64,000 bases of DNA. Source: Paratinospora sagittata. Its lineage: Eukaryota > Streptophyta > Magnoliopsida > Ranunculales > Menispermaceae. The notes under the pieces are model-generated. The model did not search any database and was not told where the DNA came from. It worked only from the letters and a program-made list of their open reading frames with translations. The position numbers and the translations under genes are program-made. The stretch lies in contig CM069593.1 in NCBI GenBank assembly GCA_035771175.1, positions 1,854,461 to 1,918,460 on the forward strand. Direction: 5' to 3'. Position 1 is the stretch's first letter, and each line of letters starts with the position of its first letter. Shown piece after piece: positions 49,450-62,700 of the stretch.

Positions 49450-49716
49450 CAATGGAATATCGCGCTCTCGTAGCCGTCGGATTGGAAAAGATTGACGGTG
49501 TAGGAATAGTTTTATTTTCGGTGATTTTATTGTTTTGTTACGTAGAAAAGATCCAGAAGCATCTGATATTTTGCTTCTGAGGGCGGAAAGCTTCCGGTTC
49601 TGTTCCGGTTGTCAAGGAAGGTTCCAGACCGGCCGCCCAGATCCAGTTGGACCGGGTTTTTTGGGCGGAGTCTCATGTTCACATTGAATTGCCACAAAAA
49701 AGATATTTTTTTTTTT

Positions 49717-51006
49717 ATAAATGTCATTAAAATCTAAATAATGACCATTTTGTCATAGTTTGACCAAGTTAGTCAGCAAAAACGGTGACTCCATTTAGAT
49801 TCTAGGATGCTAAGTGGGCATTGTAGAGAATGCGTCCTTTAAAAAGACGCCATCAGCGAATTATTTTTTTGTATATAAGGCGTCCTTTAAAAAGACGCTT
49901 TTACTAAAAAAACCTAAAAAAATACACATTAAAAAAACCTAAAATTATTTTTTGAAAAGTTTTAATTACGATTTCAATGAGTTTTGAATGATTTAAAAAT
50001 ATTTAAGCCTATATCAAAATATTTTGATTTAATGAAATGGTTCTTTAATGTTAAAATATTGATTTTTTTTAAAATCAGAAACCAATAGCTCGCTATCAAT
50101 GCCTATATAGCGCGCTATAGGTTTGAAAAATCGAAATTTAATTTTTCTGAAAAATTGGCTATAGCGTGTTATCGAAAAGTCTGAAATTTCAGAGCTCTCG
50201 GGTTGTTTAGAATAGCACGCTATGAGGACTATTGCCCAGATTTTTCATTTTTCAACAAATTGGGCAATTGCGCGCTATAAGCTTTGATATCCCGCTATCT
50301 AAAAGACTGAAATTCAAAACTCTGAAGTTGTTTAGTATAGCGACCTACTATAGCCCGCTATAATTCAATAGATGGCATAACACACAACCCAATAGCGCTA
50401 TAGGGCTTGATAGCACGCTATCAACAGTTTAGACAAAAACTGACATTTCTGATGAGAAAAACGTGGAAACTTTCTCATGCTCGATTTCTTTATTCTTTGC
50501 ATAGTTTTGTGCCAACTGAAATATTTTTCGCTAACACCTGAGCGATTCTCTTTGTCTCGCACACTCAAACAATTTTAGATTAAACAAAGTTTTGAATTCA
50601 AATATCTCCATGCTGTTGCAAAACCTGTAATTACTCATTTTATAAAACTCATGTTTTGATTTTCAAATAACACAACACACAATTTTGCAAGTTAGTCTAA
50701 GCTTTTCAAAGAGTGTTTTCAAGAAAAGAAAATTGTGATTCTTGCATTGCTCAAACAAGTTTCGAATTGAATCAAAGTTGTAAACTGTTTTTGAAGATAA
50801 TTTCACTGTTCAGGTGAGGTCACACCCCTTTTTATGTGTATTTTTTTTTTAGTGAAGACACCTTTACTAAAAAAAAATCTCTAAAGTGTCGTAGAGAATG
50901 CGTCTTTTTAAAAGACCCCTTCTATGCGTCATCGTTTTTGCTGACTGGCCTTTGAATGGTCAAAATATAACAAATTAGTTATTATTTAGATTTTGATGAC
51001 ATTTAT
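49717..51006. mobile_element. Inverted-repeat element with internal palindrome cluster, probably a non-autonomous DNA transposon
   Basis: The left end ATAAATGTCATTAAAATCTA (49717) is mirrored by the right end (TAGATTTTGATGACATTTAT, to 51006). Similarity continues inward over about 75-80 bp, including GTCAGCAAAAACG on the left and its complement CGTTTTTGCTGAC on the right. Both flanks are T runs, so the target duplication cannot be told. Inside are near-palindromic GCGTC...AAAAGACGC units at about 49832, 49880 and 50909 and a cluster of TATAGCGCGCTATA-like words. No transposase frame is seen. Long inverted ends recall Mutator-like elements, but this is a guess. Confidence 0.65.
50090..50430. 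repeat. Cluster of TATAGCGCGCTATA-like palindromes
   Basis: About nine variants in 340 bp, each a complete or half palindrome around GCGCGC, GCACGC, GCCCGC or GCGC flanked by TATA/CTAT. The best is the perfect 14-bp palindrome TATAGCGCGCTATA at 50106-50119. They are separated by unrelated AT-rich DNA and are not equally spaced. Confidence 0.85.
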
Positions 51007-52349
51007 AATTTTTTTTTTATTTTTTAGTGACAATCAAGTCAAAAGTGCCTCGTTGAAGTTAAAGACGAATTGGTTTTGGTTGACTAGCCACTTATTGGTT
51101 TTGGCGTTGGATTTCTCGAAAATGATATTCATGGCCCATGTTAATTAAGATGGCCTAGTTCAACGTTTCTAAGCCCAGTTCAGACCCAAATGTCCAGTTC
51201 TGGTCCAGTATTATGGGCTATTTAGTGGGCCACCTAATAATAAGCAATTTTGCACCCATTGTGCCCTAGTACCATGGCTATCAATTTGTTTTAAATTCAT
51301 CCCGAAAAAACAGAATTTTAGTTTTAGAAGAAGTTGAGAGAGACTAACTTTTTTTAAAAATATTTTTTAAAGGTTTCACTTAGTTTCAATATAATGAGTT
51401 AGGTTGTGGTTTTTAGGTTTTATACTTTTCCAAACCAGTTATAAGCCAAATCAAAGATAAAATGATAAAACTAAGATAACATAAGGATGAGAAATGACTA
51501 TCTCAAATCCTTAATAATACAAGAAATTAACAGAGAACGTGTTTGCTCAATTGAAATAACGTCAAAACTAAACAGAACGAATATTCAAATTGTGTGGCGT
51601 GATAATAAAATGTTGTAGTGAATAGTTATGGGGCAACTGTGGGATATAGAAAAATATATTAGTGTTGAAAAGATTTTAAAAAATGATAAAAAAGTTCTAA
51701 AGAACAATTTATTAATGAATTACATACGTGCAGGTAATAGATATATGGAAATTTTAAACTAGGTGGTCTGTTTTTTCTAATCAAATCAAACACGAGAAAA
51801 TGAAATCTATTATTGAAATTGGTAATTAATTCAAATGTTATCTATACCTGTTTTTGCTGCTCCTATTTTTCACACGCACAGAGGCTTGTCCACGCGTGTT
51901 TTTGTTATTCTACTTGTTTGTGTGACTAGTCTTGTAAACCTAGCCCAATTTCCTAACTTGTAGGCTAGCTCACTTAGATTGTGGACCTAATGTTAGGGCC
52001 AAGGGTTGAGATTGGACCAAGATCAGATAAATATGGGCCCAAAGAAAATTAACCAAACAAAAATCTTAAAGTGTTGCTAAGGTTACAAATGACCTCTTAA
52101 TGCGGTGGTCAAGAGCATTAATAATGCCCATGTTAATGGGCATAGGTCAAATTCTTATGGGTTCAAAATAAAAAAAAAAGATTTTTTTGCAGCGTGGTAC
52201 ATGAGGTTATCCGATCTTTGTTGTAAGCGTACTCGTAAGTGGTGTAAGCTTAAAAGTCCTTTCAAGGGATTCATTTGCTTGATTTACAATATCTGTATTA
52301 GTGAGTTCTTAGTTTTTGTGTTCTCATTCGAGAGATTGATGTGCCCTAT
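51007..52349. other. Spacer between the inverted-repeat element and the solo LTR
   Basis: AT-rich, no gene recognised. It ends in CCTAT (52345-52349), the left target duplication of the solo LTR. Confidence 0.5.
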
Positions 52350-52410
52350 TGTAACACCCCATAAATTTAATTAAATACATACGTTGAAGTACGCATATAT
52401 GAAGATGTAT

Positions 52411-52494
52411 AATACACGTATTTTATACGTATGAGCTAAATATACGCGTGATAATACACGTAGTTGATACGTATGAGCTAAATATACGCGTGTA
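52411..52494. repeat. 42-bp direct duplication rich in ATACACGTA/TATACGCGTG
   Basis: Units start AATACACGTA at 52411 and 52453 and share ATACGTATGAGCTAAATATA, with small differences. It is near the start of the solo LTR. Confidence 0.85.
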
Positions 52495-53290
52495 TAAAAT
52501 ACATGCTATAATTAAGGAATGTGAGCAAATAAAAAAAATTATTATTAGGTGAATGGGTTGATTAATTAGATATGTGGATTGAGTTGAATTAAATTGATTA
52601 ATTTATGAGGTTGGTTAATTAAAAATGTGGATTGGAGTATGATTTAATGACTTAAAGAATAATATGATTTAATGTGTGTGTATATGAATACATGTGAAAT
52701 AAGTGAATTATTAAATAGTGTACATTGAAATCGAATTATTAAATGAGTTATATAAATGAGATGAGTTGAATTTAAGGATATTTGATGGAGGAGTTGGCTA
52801 ATAAGGGGCGTCGAGAAGCATTGGATCAATGTCTTATCTATAAAATATCTTCTTTTGTCTTATCTAAAATCTCTCGTACGCTACCATTAAAAAATAAAAC
52901 AAACGTGAAGAGAGAGAAATAAAAAACAAAAAAAAAGTGAAAGAAGTTGCAGAATGGAAAAGAAAGAAGCAGAGAGGAAGCCGGAGAAGAAGGAGAAGAA
53001 GAAGAAGGGGAAACATGCGATTCGAACAAAATTCGGACCGTCGGTAAGTAATTTTCACGCTTTTTTTTCGTAAAATTACTATCTAAGCTATTCTAGCGGA
53101 GAAATTTTGACTGTGGGAGCCGTTTTACGGCGTTTTGACAAATTGGGGTTTTGACCCCAACGTAATGAAAACCCGCTAGGAAGCTAGAAAAATGCTTTCT
53201 GGACTGTTAAAAACCCGAATATGTGGTTAGACTCAATTTTATGATTTTTGGAGTCGTTGGACAATTTTAATACAATTGACAACATTCGGA

Positions 53291-53316
53291 TGAATAGTAA
53301 AAATAAATAGTAAATG

Positions 53317-53360
<44 letters not shown>

Positions 53361-53428
53361 AAAAATGAATAGTGAATAGTAAAAATGAATAGTAATTGTA
53401 AATAGTAAAAGTGAATAGTACTGTGAAA
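53291..53428. repeat. GTGAATA / GAATAGT tandem heptamers
   Basis: Six near-perfect heptamers followed by AAAAATGAATAGT variants, inside the solo LTR. Confidence 0.85.
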
Positions 53429-53817
53429 AGTGTTTTGATGTTTTAGTAGCTACCGAAATGGTAAATGATGATTCTCATGATAATCTATGGTCATTTCAGT
53501 GTTTAAATTGAGAGCTTAAGGGCATGGATAAACGCTCTTGAGGAAGCCCTATTGTTGCTCGATTTTAGCAGTGAATTAGAAAACTCGTGTAACCACTGTG
53601 AGTATAGTTTTCTTGATTTGGTTCTTGTATGGCATTGTATGCATATAAACTGTTTGATTGTACGCATGTGATATTATATATAAGGCATTGAGTTTTATGG
53701 ATCATGCAAACTGATTTTAGCATTGGAATTTGTAATGATGAGGCTTTGCGATTCCTCATTGTCATTTCGTTAGGTCTGTCCTAACAAGGGTTGGGATCCT
53801 TGAAATGACTGTTCATT

Positions 53818-54117
53818 GGGTAATGAGAGGTTGTGGCTACCTTGTAACGGCCATACAAGGGTTGGACCCGCTCTCTTGCCTTGCGGAGGAGGGATATTGT
53901 GCATTGTGTTATTGAATTGGGTAATGAGAGGTTATGTCTACCTTGTAACGGCCTTACAAGGGTTAGACCCGCTCTCGTGCCTTGCGGAGGAGGGAGATTG
54001 TGCATGGTGTTATTGAATTGGGTCATGAGAAGTTGTGTCTACCTTGTACGACCATACAAGGGTTAGACCGCTCTCTTGCCTTGCGAAGGTGGGGGATTGT
54101 GCATTATGTTATTGAAA
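53818..54117. repeat. Three 101-bp tandem repeats inside the solo LTR
   Basis: Units start GGGTAATGAGAGG (53818, 53919) and GGGTCATGAGAAG (54020), with an exact 101-bp period. All contain CTACCTTGTA, ACAAGGGTT and CTTGCCTTGCG-like words. The overlapping frames here are repeat artefacts, not genes. Confidence 0.92.
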
Positions 54118-54697
54118 ATCATGAAATTTATGATGTTGACATGTACAATATATTCATTGAATGATGCATGTGTTGCATAAATGTTTGAAATGATTTTAAA
54201 TGTCATATTTCTCTAAATGTATATAATTGTCATCTCAAGAACTATATTCACTGAGCTGTTGTTTGCTCACCCCATTTCCTCCAATCTTTCAGGTATTGAG
54301 TCGAAGGGAAAAGAAACTTGTCTGGTATGTGTATGTATGCTTGGAGGAAATAAATTCTATTTACGTTATTTTGATATGTATAATTATCACACACTATATA
54401 TATGTAATATCACCTAGATGGGTTGTGTGGTAAGATTATATAATGCTTTTGATGATAAAATGAGATGATCATAGATATTTATCAGGTGAGAATTTAATTT
54501 GTGGAATGACTTGAATGATTATCTATATTGGATTTGATTTGTGGTATAGGAAAAAAAAAATTTATTATGTACATTTTGGGATGGTTTGTGAGAGTACGTG
54601 AAGGCTGACAGTGTATTATATACTGTATATGAGTTTGTACAATGTATAGTACGCTGTGCCGGTCATGACGTCAGCCTACGTCAGGGGCGTCGTGACA

Positions 54698-54865
54698 CCT
54701 ATGGTCTGATCTTGGCCATTAATAAAGAAAAGTGTCCTTAAGATTAGCTTACTAAAATACACAATTAACTCAACAAAGCTTTTTGGTAGCTTATATGGAT
54801 ATAGTTCGCCTGCACAAACCCACTTCCTCCATTCTATTATGTCAAGGGGGTCTTATATTTTATTA

Positions 54866-54961
<96 letters not shown>

Positions 54962-57754
54962 AGGTTGCGAATATCAGAGACTTATGTCCCCCTAATCCTT
55001 CTTAAGCAACCTATAGTTATATCTTTGAATGCATCACAAATATTTCTTAGTTTAATTCATTAGCCATACAATGGGTAGTTTCCTATATAATTGTATTTCA
55101 AGTTACTAGCAATATGAATTAGGTAGTATAATGGTAGGGGAATGAAGAGAGAAGTGAGATCAAAGAGAATTTTTTTGAAATTAAGAATATCTCTCTCTTT
55201 CAGCTGTATATTGGATACACTTCTGGTTCCAGTTAAGAATTTCACAAGACCAACCCCAGAAGCTTTTGACCCCTGCAGTACTACAACTCCACACAAAAAG
55301 ACATTTTCAACTATTTATAGTAATTAATGACCCAAAACAACAATATCAGAAAAGGGGTTTTGATTTCAACTTAAAAGATGTCAAAACACGTTTAAGGACT
55401 TAATTAAATTACATGTTCTTTTTTTTGCTTTTTCTGGCAAGTCATTTCATTCTTTAATTTCTTAGCCTGCAAATAGTCACATGAAGAGGTGGATATATCA
55501 TCAAGTGGATCTTTGTCAGCTTCTCTCAACAGTTAATTATCATCACTTAGAACAGTTCATTCATCAAGTGCATGCTTGATTAATTAATTAATACATACAT
55601 ACATACATACATAAATGAATCTTTTTAACGAGTAAAAGTGGAGACCTACTAAGTCACACCTAGGCTACAGTAACAAATGGAGTTGTGGGATGGAGGGGTG
55701 ATAACAAAATCGTGGAAAAGCTGTTAACAGTTTACCTTTCCTTTACAACTCTCTCTGTTGTATAAGTTAGTGAGAGGGTGGGGAGGTCTCTTTTTGCATG
55801 AAAATAAGTAAAAGCTACATTCTGTCAAGATAAGGGAATTAGATTCCTGCTCCACCCAACCCCTCCTCTCTAATAATGCTTAAAGTACCAAAGCTAAGTG
55901 AATATATAAATGCATTAACTCTAATGTATTATGTATAGTATATTAAAATTGCAATATATATATATAGGACTCTCCAAGTGGTGAACTATTATATATAATG
56001 TCCAAAAAGGATATCCTCCCAATTAAAAGAGGAAAATCCATGCATCCACGTGATCAGAGATTAATATTGTTGAAGCCCTCATATTTGGATCTTGAAAAGA
56101 TTCAAAATTTCAAATTGATCAGCTTCATGATCATTGTTAAAATATATGATTTATCTAGTTTTAGATGTGTGAGAGCGTGGTTGTGGTGGGGATATATTTG
56201 TGTGTGTAAGTATATATGTACGTATCTATATTTGTAACATGTCTCATTTTTTTTGTCGAAAAACAAAACCTTTAAGGCCTAAACGGGACGATATGGTATA
56301 TATTATGTGTATGTAAGGTGGGACAATAGTAAAGTGAAACAGTTGAAATAAATGATAAATTTTTTTATAACAAAGTTAATTTAAGGATGTCTTTGTGTAA
56401 ATGGAAAGACTCAAATTTAAAATTTATTATATAATAGAATCTTATGTCCTTCAACTTTGTCATTCGTCCAACTTAATGTCGAGAGAAACAAATGATAAAT
56501 TTAGTGTTGATTAAATCTTGTATTAACAATATGAAAACACGGCACAAATCTAAAAATAAAAAATAAAAAAAAGTTATTGCATTACCAGAAACTTCTTGTT
56601 AACTTTGTTTAGTTTTTGAAAGCTTGGCACAAAGATCATTTGTTTATAACAAAGTTAATTTAAGACTGCAGTGAATAGAGCTTCCATATATCAATTTTAT
56701 GTATCAGGAAAGCAAAAGGACTCACTTGAAAAGACAACCCACTTTGCTGGACCTTACACCACGCCATTGCCGAGTACTGTAATTTATTCAATAGAGTCAC
56801 TTTCGAAATGAGCATTACACCCCACGTTGGATGGTTTGATTAGCTATGGCTAGGTTGCTTTAGAGATGAACGTAATTGACCACCTTAATTAAATCAACTC
56901 ATCTTTTGACCAGTCGCATTGATTCATTTAGAGTTCCATTTAGTATTATTACATGCACGTAATTAATTAATAGTCTTTTTGGTTTTTTTGTGTTTCGTCA
57001 CTTCTTCAATAAATTAATAAAAACTAGACTTCTCATGCAACCCAAATATTAGAATTAGACATCTACTATAATTAAAAGTTTATTACAAATATCCATTAAA
57101 ATTAAGAATCTCGCCCAATCTACAATTCTATCCATTAGAGTTCGAGTTAATTAAAATTGTTTTTCAAAAAAGTATACACACGGTGAAGTATTCCCCGTGC
57201 CTAAAAACTAATGTAATTTTTTTTTCTCTAAAAAAAAATGTTAAATCAATCTAGAAAACAAATACAAATTCATACCCGAGCTCTAACTATTAGTAATTTA
57301 TACTAAACATGATTCATGTATTGCATATGGTTCATATATTTGCATTTAATTAGTACATGTATGTGTATTAATTTATATTTATATATAAGCATTTATCATT
57401 ATACATGTATGAGATTGATTCATAGGTACATACATGTATGTGTCTAGATTTAGTAATTTATGTATGTAGTTTAAATGTCATTAATTAGTTGATCTAGAGA
57501 TGTTCAAGTTGAGCACTATATAAACTCATGTACCCATGACATTTGAAATTAAGTTGAAGGAACAAATCATTTTAAGTTTCTCAATCTCTCCTTCCTCTTC
57601 AAACTTGTGTACTTCCAAGACTAACATTGTCTTAACCATAAATGATCAATTTGTTTTCATAACTTTGTCCCTTTGTTGATGACTCACCGTATCGACATGG
57701 ATATTAATTCGAGTTAATTTGTATTTTGAGTCATTTTGACATATTTCTTTTTTA
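54698..57754. other. Spacer right of the solo LTR
   Basis: No gene recognised. Contains a 91-bp (TA)n tract, an ATAC run near 55590 and a 6-bp-unit-free AT-rich background. Confidence 0.5.
54868..54958. repeat. (TA)n microsatellite, 91 bp
   Basis: Uninterrupted TA dinucleotides. It is the longest of several (TA)n runs in the window; others are near 29061, 32909, 58168 and 63281. Confidence 0.97.
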
Positions 57755-57910
57755 GAAAAATGCTATTACGATCCAAAAATTATATCCATGCTGATGCGGT
57801 ATATAGTAATAGGAATTAAGGTGTTACTTTTTTTTTTTTTCTCTTTGAGATACGATGGTATAGTGTATTACTATATTAACTTTAGTATACATTTTAGTAT
57901 ATATTTCTTT
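57755..57910. repeat. Dispersed short repeat, copy B
   Basis: Same order as copies A and C: CGATCCAAAAATTATATCCA, GATGCGGTATATAGTAA, poly(T), CGATGGTATAGTGTATTACTATATTAA, then an A/T end with TAGTATATAT. Confidence 0.75.
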
Positions 57911-58168
57911 TATCTCTCTTCAATTTTTAAAATGCAAATGAACAAACTCAGAAAACATGCCTTTGCTGGACAAAAAAACATGTTTGGAACCTGCCATTTC
58001 AAGACTCTTAAAAGAGTAGTTACATTCATCCATCTTCTTGAGAAACACAAGCTTTTCCTTATGGTGATAAAATCGAAAAAGGTTAAAAAAGAAGAAGAAG
58101 AAAACTAGACAGTCAGGCTGATTGGATAATTCCAATCCATAAGGTTTCAAAGAATGCGATGATCAATA

Positions 58169-58208
<40 letters not shown>

Positions 58209-59643
58209 AAAACCGTATGGGAACGCTAGCTCGGTTTGCTTGTGTACAAGAAGGGGAAGATAAAGGCAGCTGCTAGCTAGCAGGTGCTATGTCCAGAGCT
58301 TTACCTTTTTGGACAACATGATTGAGGCTTTGGTCGGGAGACCCAAACACAAGATCTTACCTCATAATTCATCCAGACCCCACTAATCTAACTTCTGAAT
58401 AATAATTCGCTTTGAAATCAGTGATATATAATCTTGGACCGACTTCTTTAATCATTTCGACTAGTACATATTATAAATATCCCCACCCGACTTTCCTATT
58501 TTCCATTTTTTTCTGGAATCTAAGATATTTAGGATTTGATCAAAAGATTAATATCTTAGCTTATATATATCAATTATATATATACGATGTGATGTTGATG
58601 GTTTCTACTCGATAGAGGTGAAAGCAGCTTAACAAGGGGCTTTTAAAGGAGGAGGCAACTGGATTAGCGTGAAAGTGACTAAATACATATGTGTGGGATT
58701 TGGACCACAGCCTTATATTGCTCTTTGGAAGAATGGGACAGAGGCTGATAAACATTGCTGGCTAGCTCCTCCCATCTTTTCAGCTTTCTAAGGTTGACAG
58801 TTACAAATTTTGATTTTCCAATAAAGGCACCATAGGATAAAAATACTAATAGAAGAATCCAAAGTTTAACTCAACTTCCTTTTCTTTCTTCTCTCGTCTT
58901 TTTAATAATATATAGTTGACACAATTATTAATAATAGGTTAACATGTATTGTTGAGTATTCAACTATGAGTTATAATTTTTGATTGAATTCTTTGATTGA
59001 TTGAATTCAATGGTTTCACAGTATAAGAGTGTTGATTTTGAAAAAGGTATTGGGTTTAAGTATTATAGTTTGCATTTACATTTCTTCATTTAATCATATG
59101 TAAGAACTCCACTTGTGTTGCATACCTTTAAATATAACCAATCCTAAGTTAAGATAAAGTAAAAATGTTAGTTACAGAGTCATTTATTAAATCAATTATA
59201 TTTTAAAATGAATTTATTAAATCAAATTAAGAGACAGGCTCAAATTCTTTGATAAAGAAGGGTGAAGAAGTGAATTCATATTGCTAATCCTATATAATTT
59301 AGATGTTTTTATTTCAACTTTTGTGCTTTTGTCAAATTATTAGGTAGGGATTTAGCTTTCAAAACTTATGGGAATTAGCTAGCCCCCGTCCTCGAGAAAA
59401 CTAGTTCTCATAAAGAAGAATGCAAAGAAAGGAGAAGCGCGAGTCTGCCTAACTTGGCCTTGGATACCCAATCAACATCGTTATCAACTTCATTTTCACA
59501 AAATTAATCCAAGATACTTGTTTAGTAATCATCTCACACGTGGCTCGGTACCATGACCTTTTCAACAACAAAACTAACTAGTCCACCATTCGGTACGCAT
59601 GATAGACGTTCCTGATCAAATGAAATATCTCTCTTTTTTTGTT
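57911..59643. other. Spacer, no gene seen
   Basis: AT-rich. The segment 58230-58800 has a more mixed composition with several TAGC words but no frame or RNA I can support. Confidence 0.45.
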
Positions 59644-59795
59644 GAAAAATATTTTTACGACTCAAAAATTATACCCAAAACAATTCTAACGTTGACGTGG
59701 TGTATGGTAAATAAGGGATTTTTTTTTTTTTTTTATAACGTGGTGATGTGGTGTATTACCATATTAGTTTGAATATAAATTTAGATACATATATA
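59644..59795. repeat. Dispersed short repeat, copy C
   Basis: Best-preserved copy: TTTTTACGACTCAAAAATTATACCC, GACGTGGTGTATGGTAA, poly(T), GGTGATGTGGTGTATTACCATATTA, then TTTGAATATAAATTTAGATA. The inner GGTGTATGGTAA and TTACCATA are partial inverted repeats, so a hairpin is possible. Confidence 0.75.
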
Positions 59796-62700
59796 GATAG
59801 TATTTGATAAATCTAATCTTAAAAAATAAGGTCTATTTTCTTTAGCACTATTTTAATAAGAGTTTACTTTAGTAGAGCTTATTTGAAATGTATTGTTTGG
59901 TAATTAATATTTTAACATCTAATTTTAGTTTTGAATTAGATTTAGAGTATTTGGTAATCAACACTTAATTCTTTTATTAAAAGAGTATTTGATATCTTTT
60001 ATCAAAATATTTTTTACTATTATATTATCTATAATAAAAAAAATTACCTTGAGTTTGTGCAATAAAGGTGGAGAAGAAGTGAGAACGAGACACAAAAAGT
60101 AAAGAGAAAGGAAAGAGTTTAGAAGAGAAGAGAGTAGTTGGAAAGAAGAGAAAGAGTTTAAAAAAGAATATAATTGGTTGGAGAAGGAGGGTAATTTGAG
60201 ATTTTTAAATTTACGGCTCTTCCTCTACTAGCAACAACAGAGGTACCAAAATTTTTTATTTTTTTAAATAGAGATTTAACATTTAATTTTGCTAAATATA
60301 TATTTTTTTTAGAGGTTTTAAAATTTTAATCAAAACACTTTATTTTTACAAAACTCTATTTAATTTAAAAATTTAGCAAAATATAGAAAAAAAATAGAGT
60401 TACTGAAGGAGCCATGGTACTAGTCGTTTTAGCATTTTTATTTTGGGTTATATACGTATTTCATTTTCAATGAGATTGATTGGGTGCTTTTACACCGCCC
60501 CGTATATATTCCCGAAGCTGAAAAGAGGAAAATCGGTTAAGGAGGTGTTTTGGGCGGTGGGGTCCACAGAGTATCTGACGTGGCAGGCAATGAACGCGGG
60601 AATCGCTCGACCATAAGCATCTGATGACGACAGCAGATTGCTCCTCTCAACCGCGTACAGGTAGCTATCGCGGGCCTTTACCCATGTTGTGGGCCGACCC
60701 GAACCCAATTGGGGCCCAGCACTAGATCCCAAATACATGAATTATTTTTTTTTATTTTTTGTAAAATCTCTTTCTTGGCTTTCTCTGTGTTTGTCGCCTT
60801 GCTGCCACTGCATTATGCCCAAAATCACCCACGCAAAAAATGATTTATTCATTTAGATGATATAAAAATGCTTGTTATTAATATATTTGCACATCAGTCC
60901 TTAAGAGACATATGCGGGTTCAGGTCACCCTAATAAGCCTTTGGTGAGGTAATAGGTTACGTTCGAGGTCTTATATATCCGTGAAACTCCCAATATAGGT
61001 ATAGTATAAATATTCTCTAATTGTAAGTGGTATACATGAGTCAATCCATTTTCATACTCATTTTAATAACAGAAAAATGAGACATTTTATAATTATTTTT
61101 AATAGCTACTTATTACTATTATTCCTATTTACATTAAAATTTAATAGTCTAACTTAAATAAGTATTTAATTGCTTCTGATGATAAATTTATCTATTTGAA
61201 ACATTTCTTAGAAGACTAAATAAGTTTATATTTACCCAATAGCAATTAAGAAAATAATAAATTTTAAATGAGTAAAGTTAATATAGACAACATGAGCAAT
61301 GCATTACTATGGATATCTATATACAAATTAATATGCATGTGATTATTTTGTTGATGCAAATTATGAATGCGTTACACATTTAATGTTTATTTATGGTACC
61401 TTATTCTTTCATATATGTAGTAATTAATCTTTTACTTTCATAAAATATATATATATAATGTATATTAATAAATACATTTGTAGTAGTTTTTTTTTTCCCT
61501 TAAAGGTATAATTTCTAGTAAAGCAAAATGGACATAACACCAAGTGGTAGAGGAAAAAAAGATAAAATAAGGTAATCATTTCAAATTTGATATTTCCATC
61601 CACGACAGCAAAAGAATGAAATTTTCCAAAAATGAACCTATAGAAAGAGAAGCAACAAACGACAAAATCATTTCCAAAGCTTCTTTTCACTTTTCTCTTC
61701 TATAATAATTTCTATCTGATATATTTTGTACAATAGTACACAATTATTTTTCGATGCACCTCCCTCATTAGTTGCCCCAATACTTAAATTCAATTATGTA
61801 TTGCTCAATTTAATTAATACTAATTAGTTATTAATAGTGTGTTAGCATAATGAATTGGTAAAAGTTACGATTGATTAATTAATAATTTAGATAAAAATAA
61901 AGTTGGTAGAAAACATAAAATAATATGGATAAAAATAATTTAAAAATATAAAATTAATTGTAAATATATATAAATGTCAACTTTGTCCTTAATGAGTAGA
62001 GTGGAAGAAATAAATTTATACAATCGATTGTGGGCAGTTAGGAAAGATTTTACTGAGTTGAGAATAATGCTATATAAAATTTTAAATAATGTTAAATTTA
62101 TACAATCGATAATGGGTAGTTAGGAAAGATTTTTAACAAGGATCGGCTCATTTGGTTCAACGATTCAACTTTTCGTCCTAGGAGAGGGCCGGCTGGTTTG
62201 AATTCTGTGCCAACTGTCCTTATCCTCCAGAATTAAAAGTATTTTTTATTGATGAATAATCTGTAAGTACCATTGTAAGTCTTCTTTGAGCCTTATAGGA
62301 TGCCCTGACCCTAGAGTAGGGTAGCCTCCCCTTGCTTAATTTTTTTAAAATAAAAAATCTATATATGTTGGAATGGTATAGTTTTGTATGGTGGTTTATA
62401 TATATTGCAATCAACTTGGTATTACTCTAAAATTTTTGCTAGGTCTTATGATTTATAGTGAAGGAAGAGTACTTTGTGAAGATTTTCTTTTCTTCTCTTA
62501 ATATTATTGGATATTAGTAACTCCTCCTCGAAGTAAGAAAATTGAATAGGCTTCCTCGAACGCATCACATTCAAGAAAATCAATTGAAGGTTCATTCATG
62601 CCGTACGTACATTTCAGAGTTCGATGTCCACTTTACTTCCGGGGCTTTTTACACGTCACACGAATTGTGCCTGGCCCACCCTCTTCTTGAATGTTTTGCC

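Larger units (their letters stand above)
52350..54697. mobile_element. Solo LTR, 2,348 bp, probably Ty3/gypsy
   Basis: Begins TGTAACACCCC and ends GGGGCGTCGTGACA, a TG...CA unit with matching inverted ends. It is flanked by a perfect 5-bp duplication CCTAT (52345-52349 and 54698-54702). No primer site, coding domain or second LTR lies next to it, so the internal part was lost, most likely by LTR-LTR recombination. A promoter-like TATAAAA lies at 52839-52845. Repeats inside: a 42-bp direct duplication (52411-52494), GTGAATA units (about 53291-53428) and three 101-bp units (53818-54117). The TGTAACACCCC start is common in plant gypsy LTRs; the family is not determined. Confidence 0.87.

Noticed and set aside
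53781..54164. Several overlapping short frames with repeated CGGGI/LCLPCNG-like peptides
   Set aside because: They arise from the 101-bp tandem repeats of the solo LTR and change frame between units.
57788..58108. 106-codon frame with hydrophobic start and Lys/Glu-rich end
   Set aside because: It overlaps a dispersed repeat and a poly(T) tract; low complexity explains the frame.
58230..58800. Possible microRNA precursor
   Set aside because: Some complementary words occur (for example around GCTAGC), but no known mature microRNA sequence or long hairpin could be recognised by eye.
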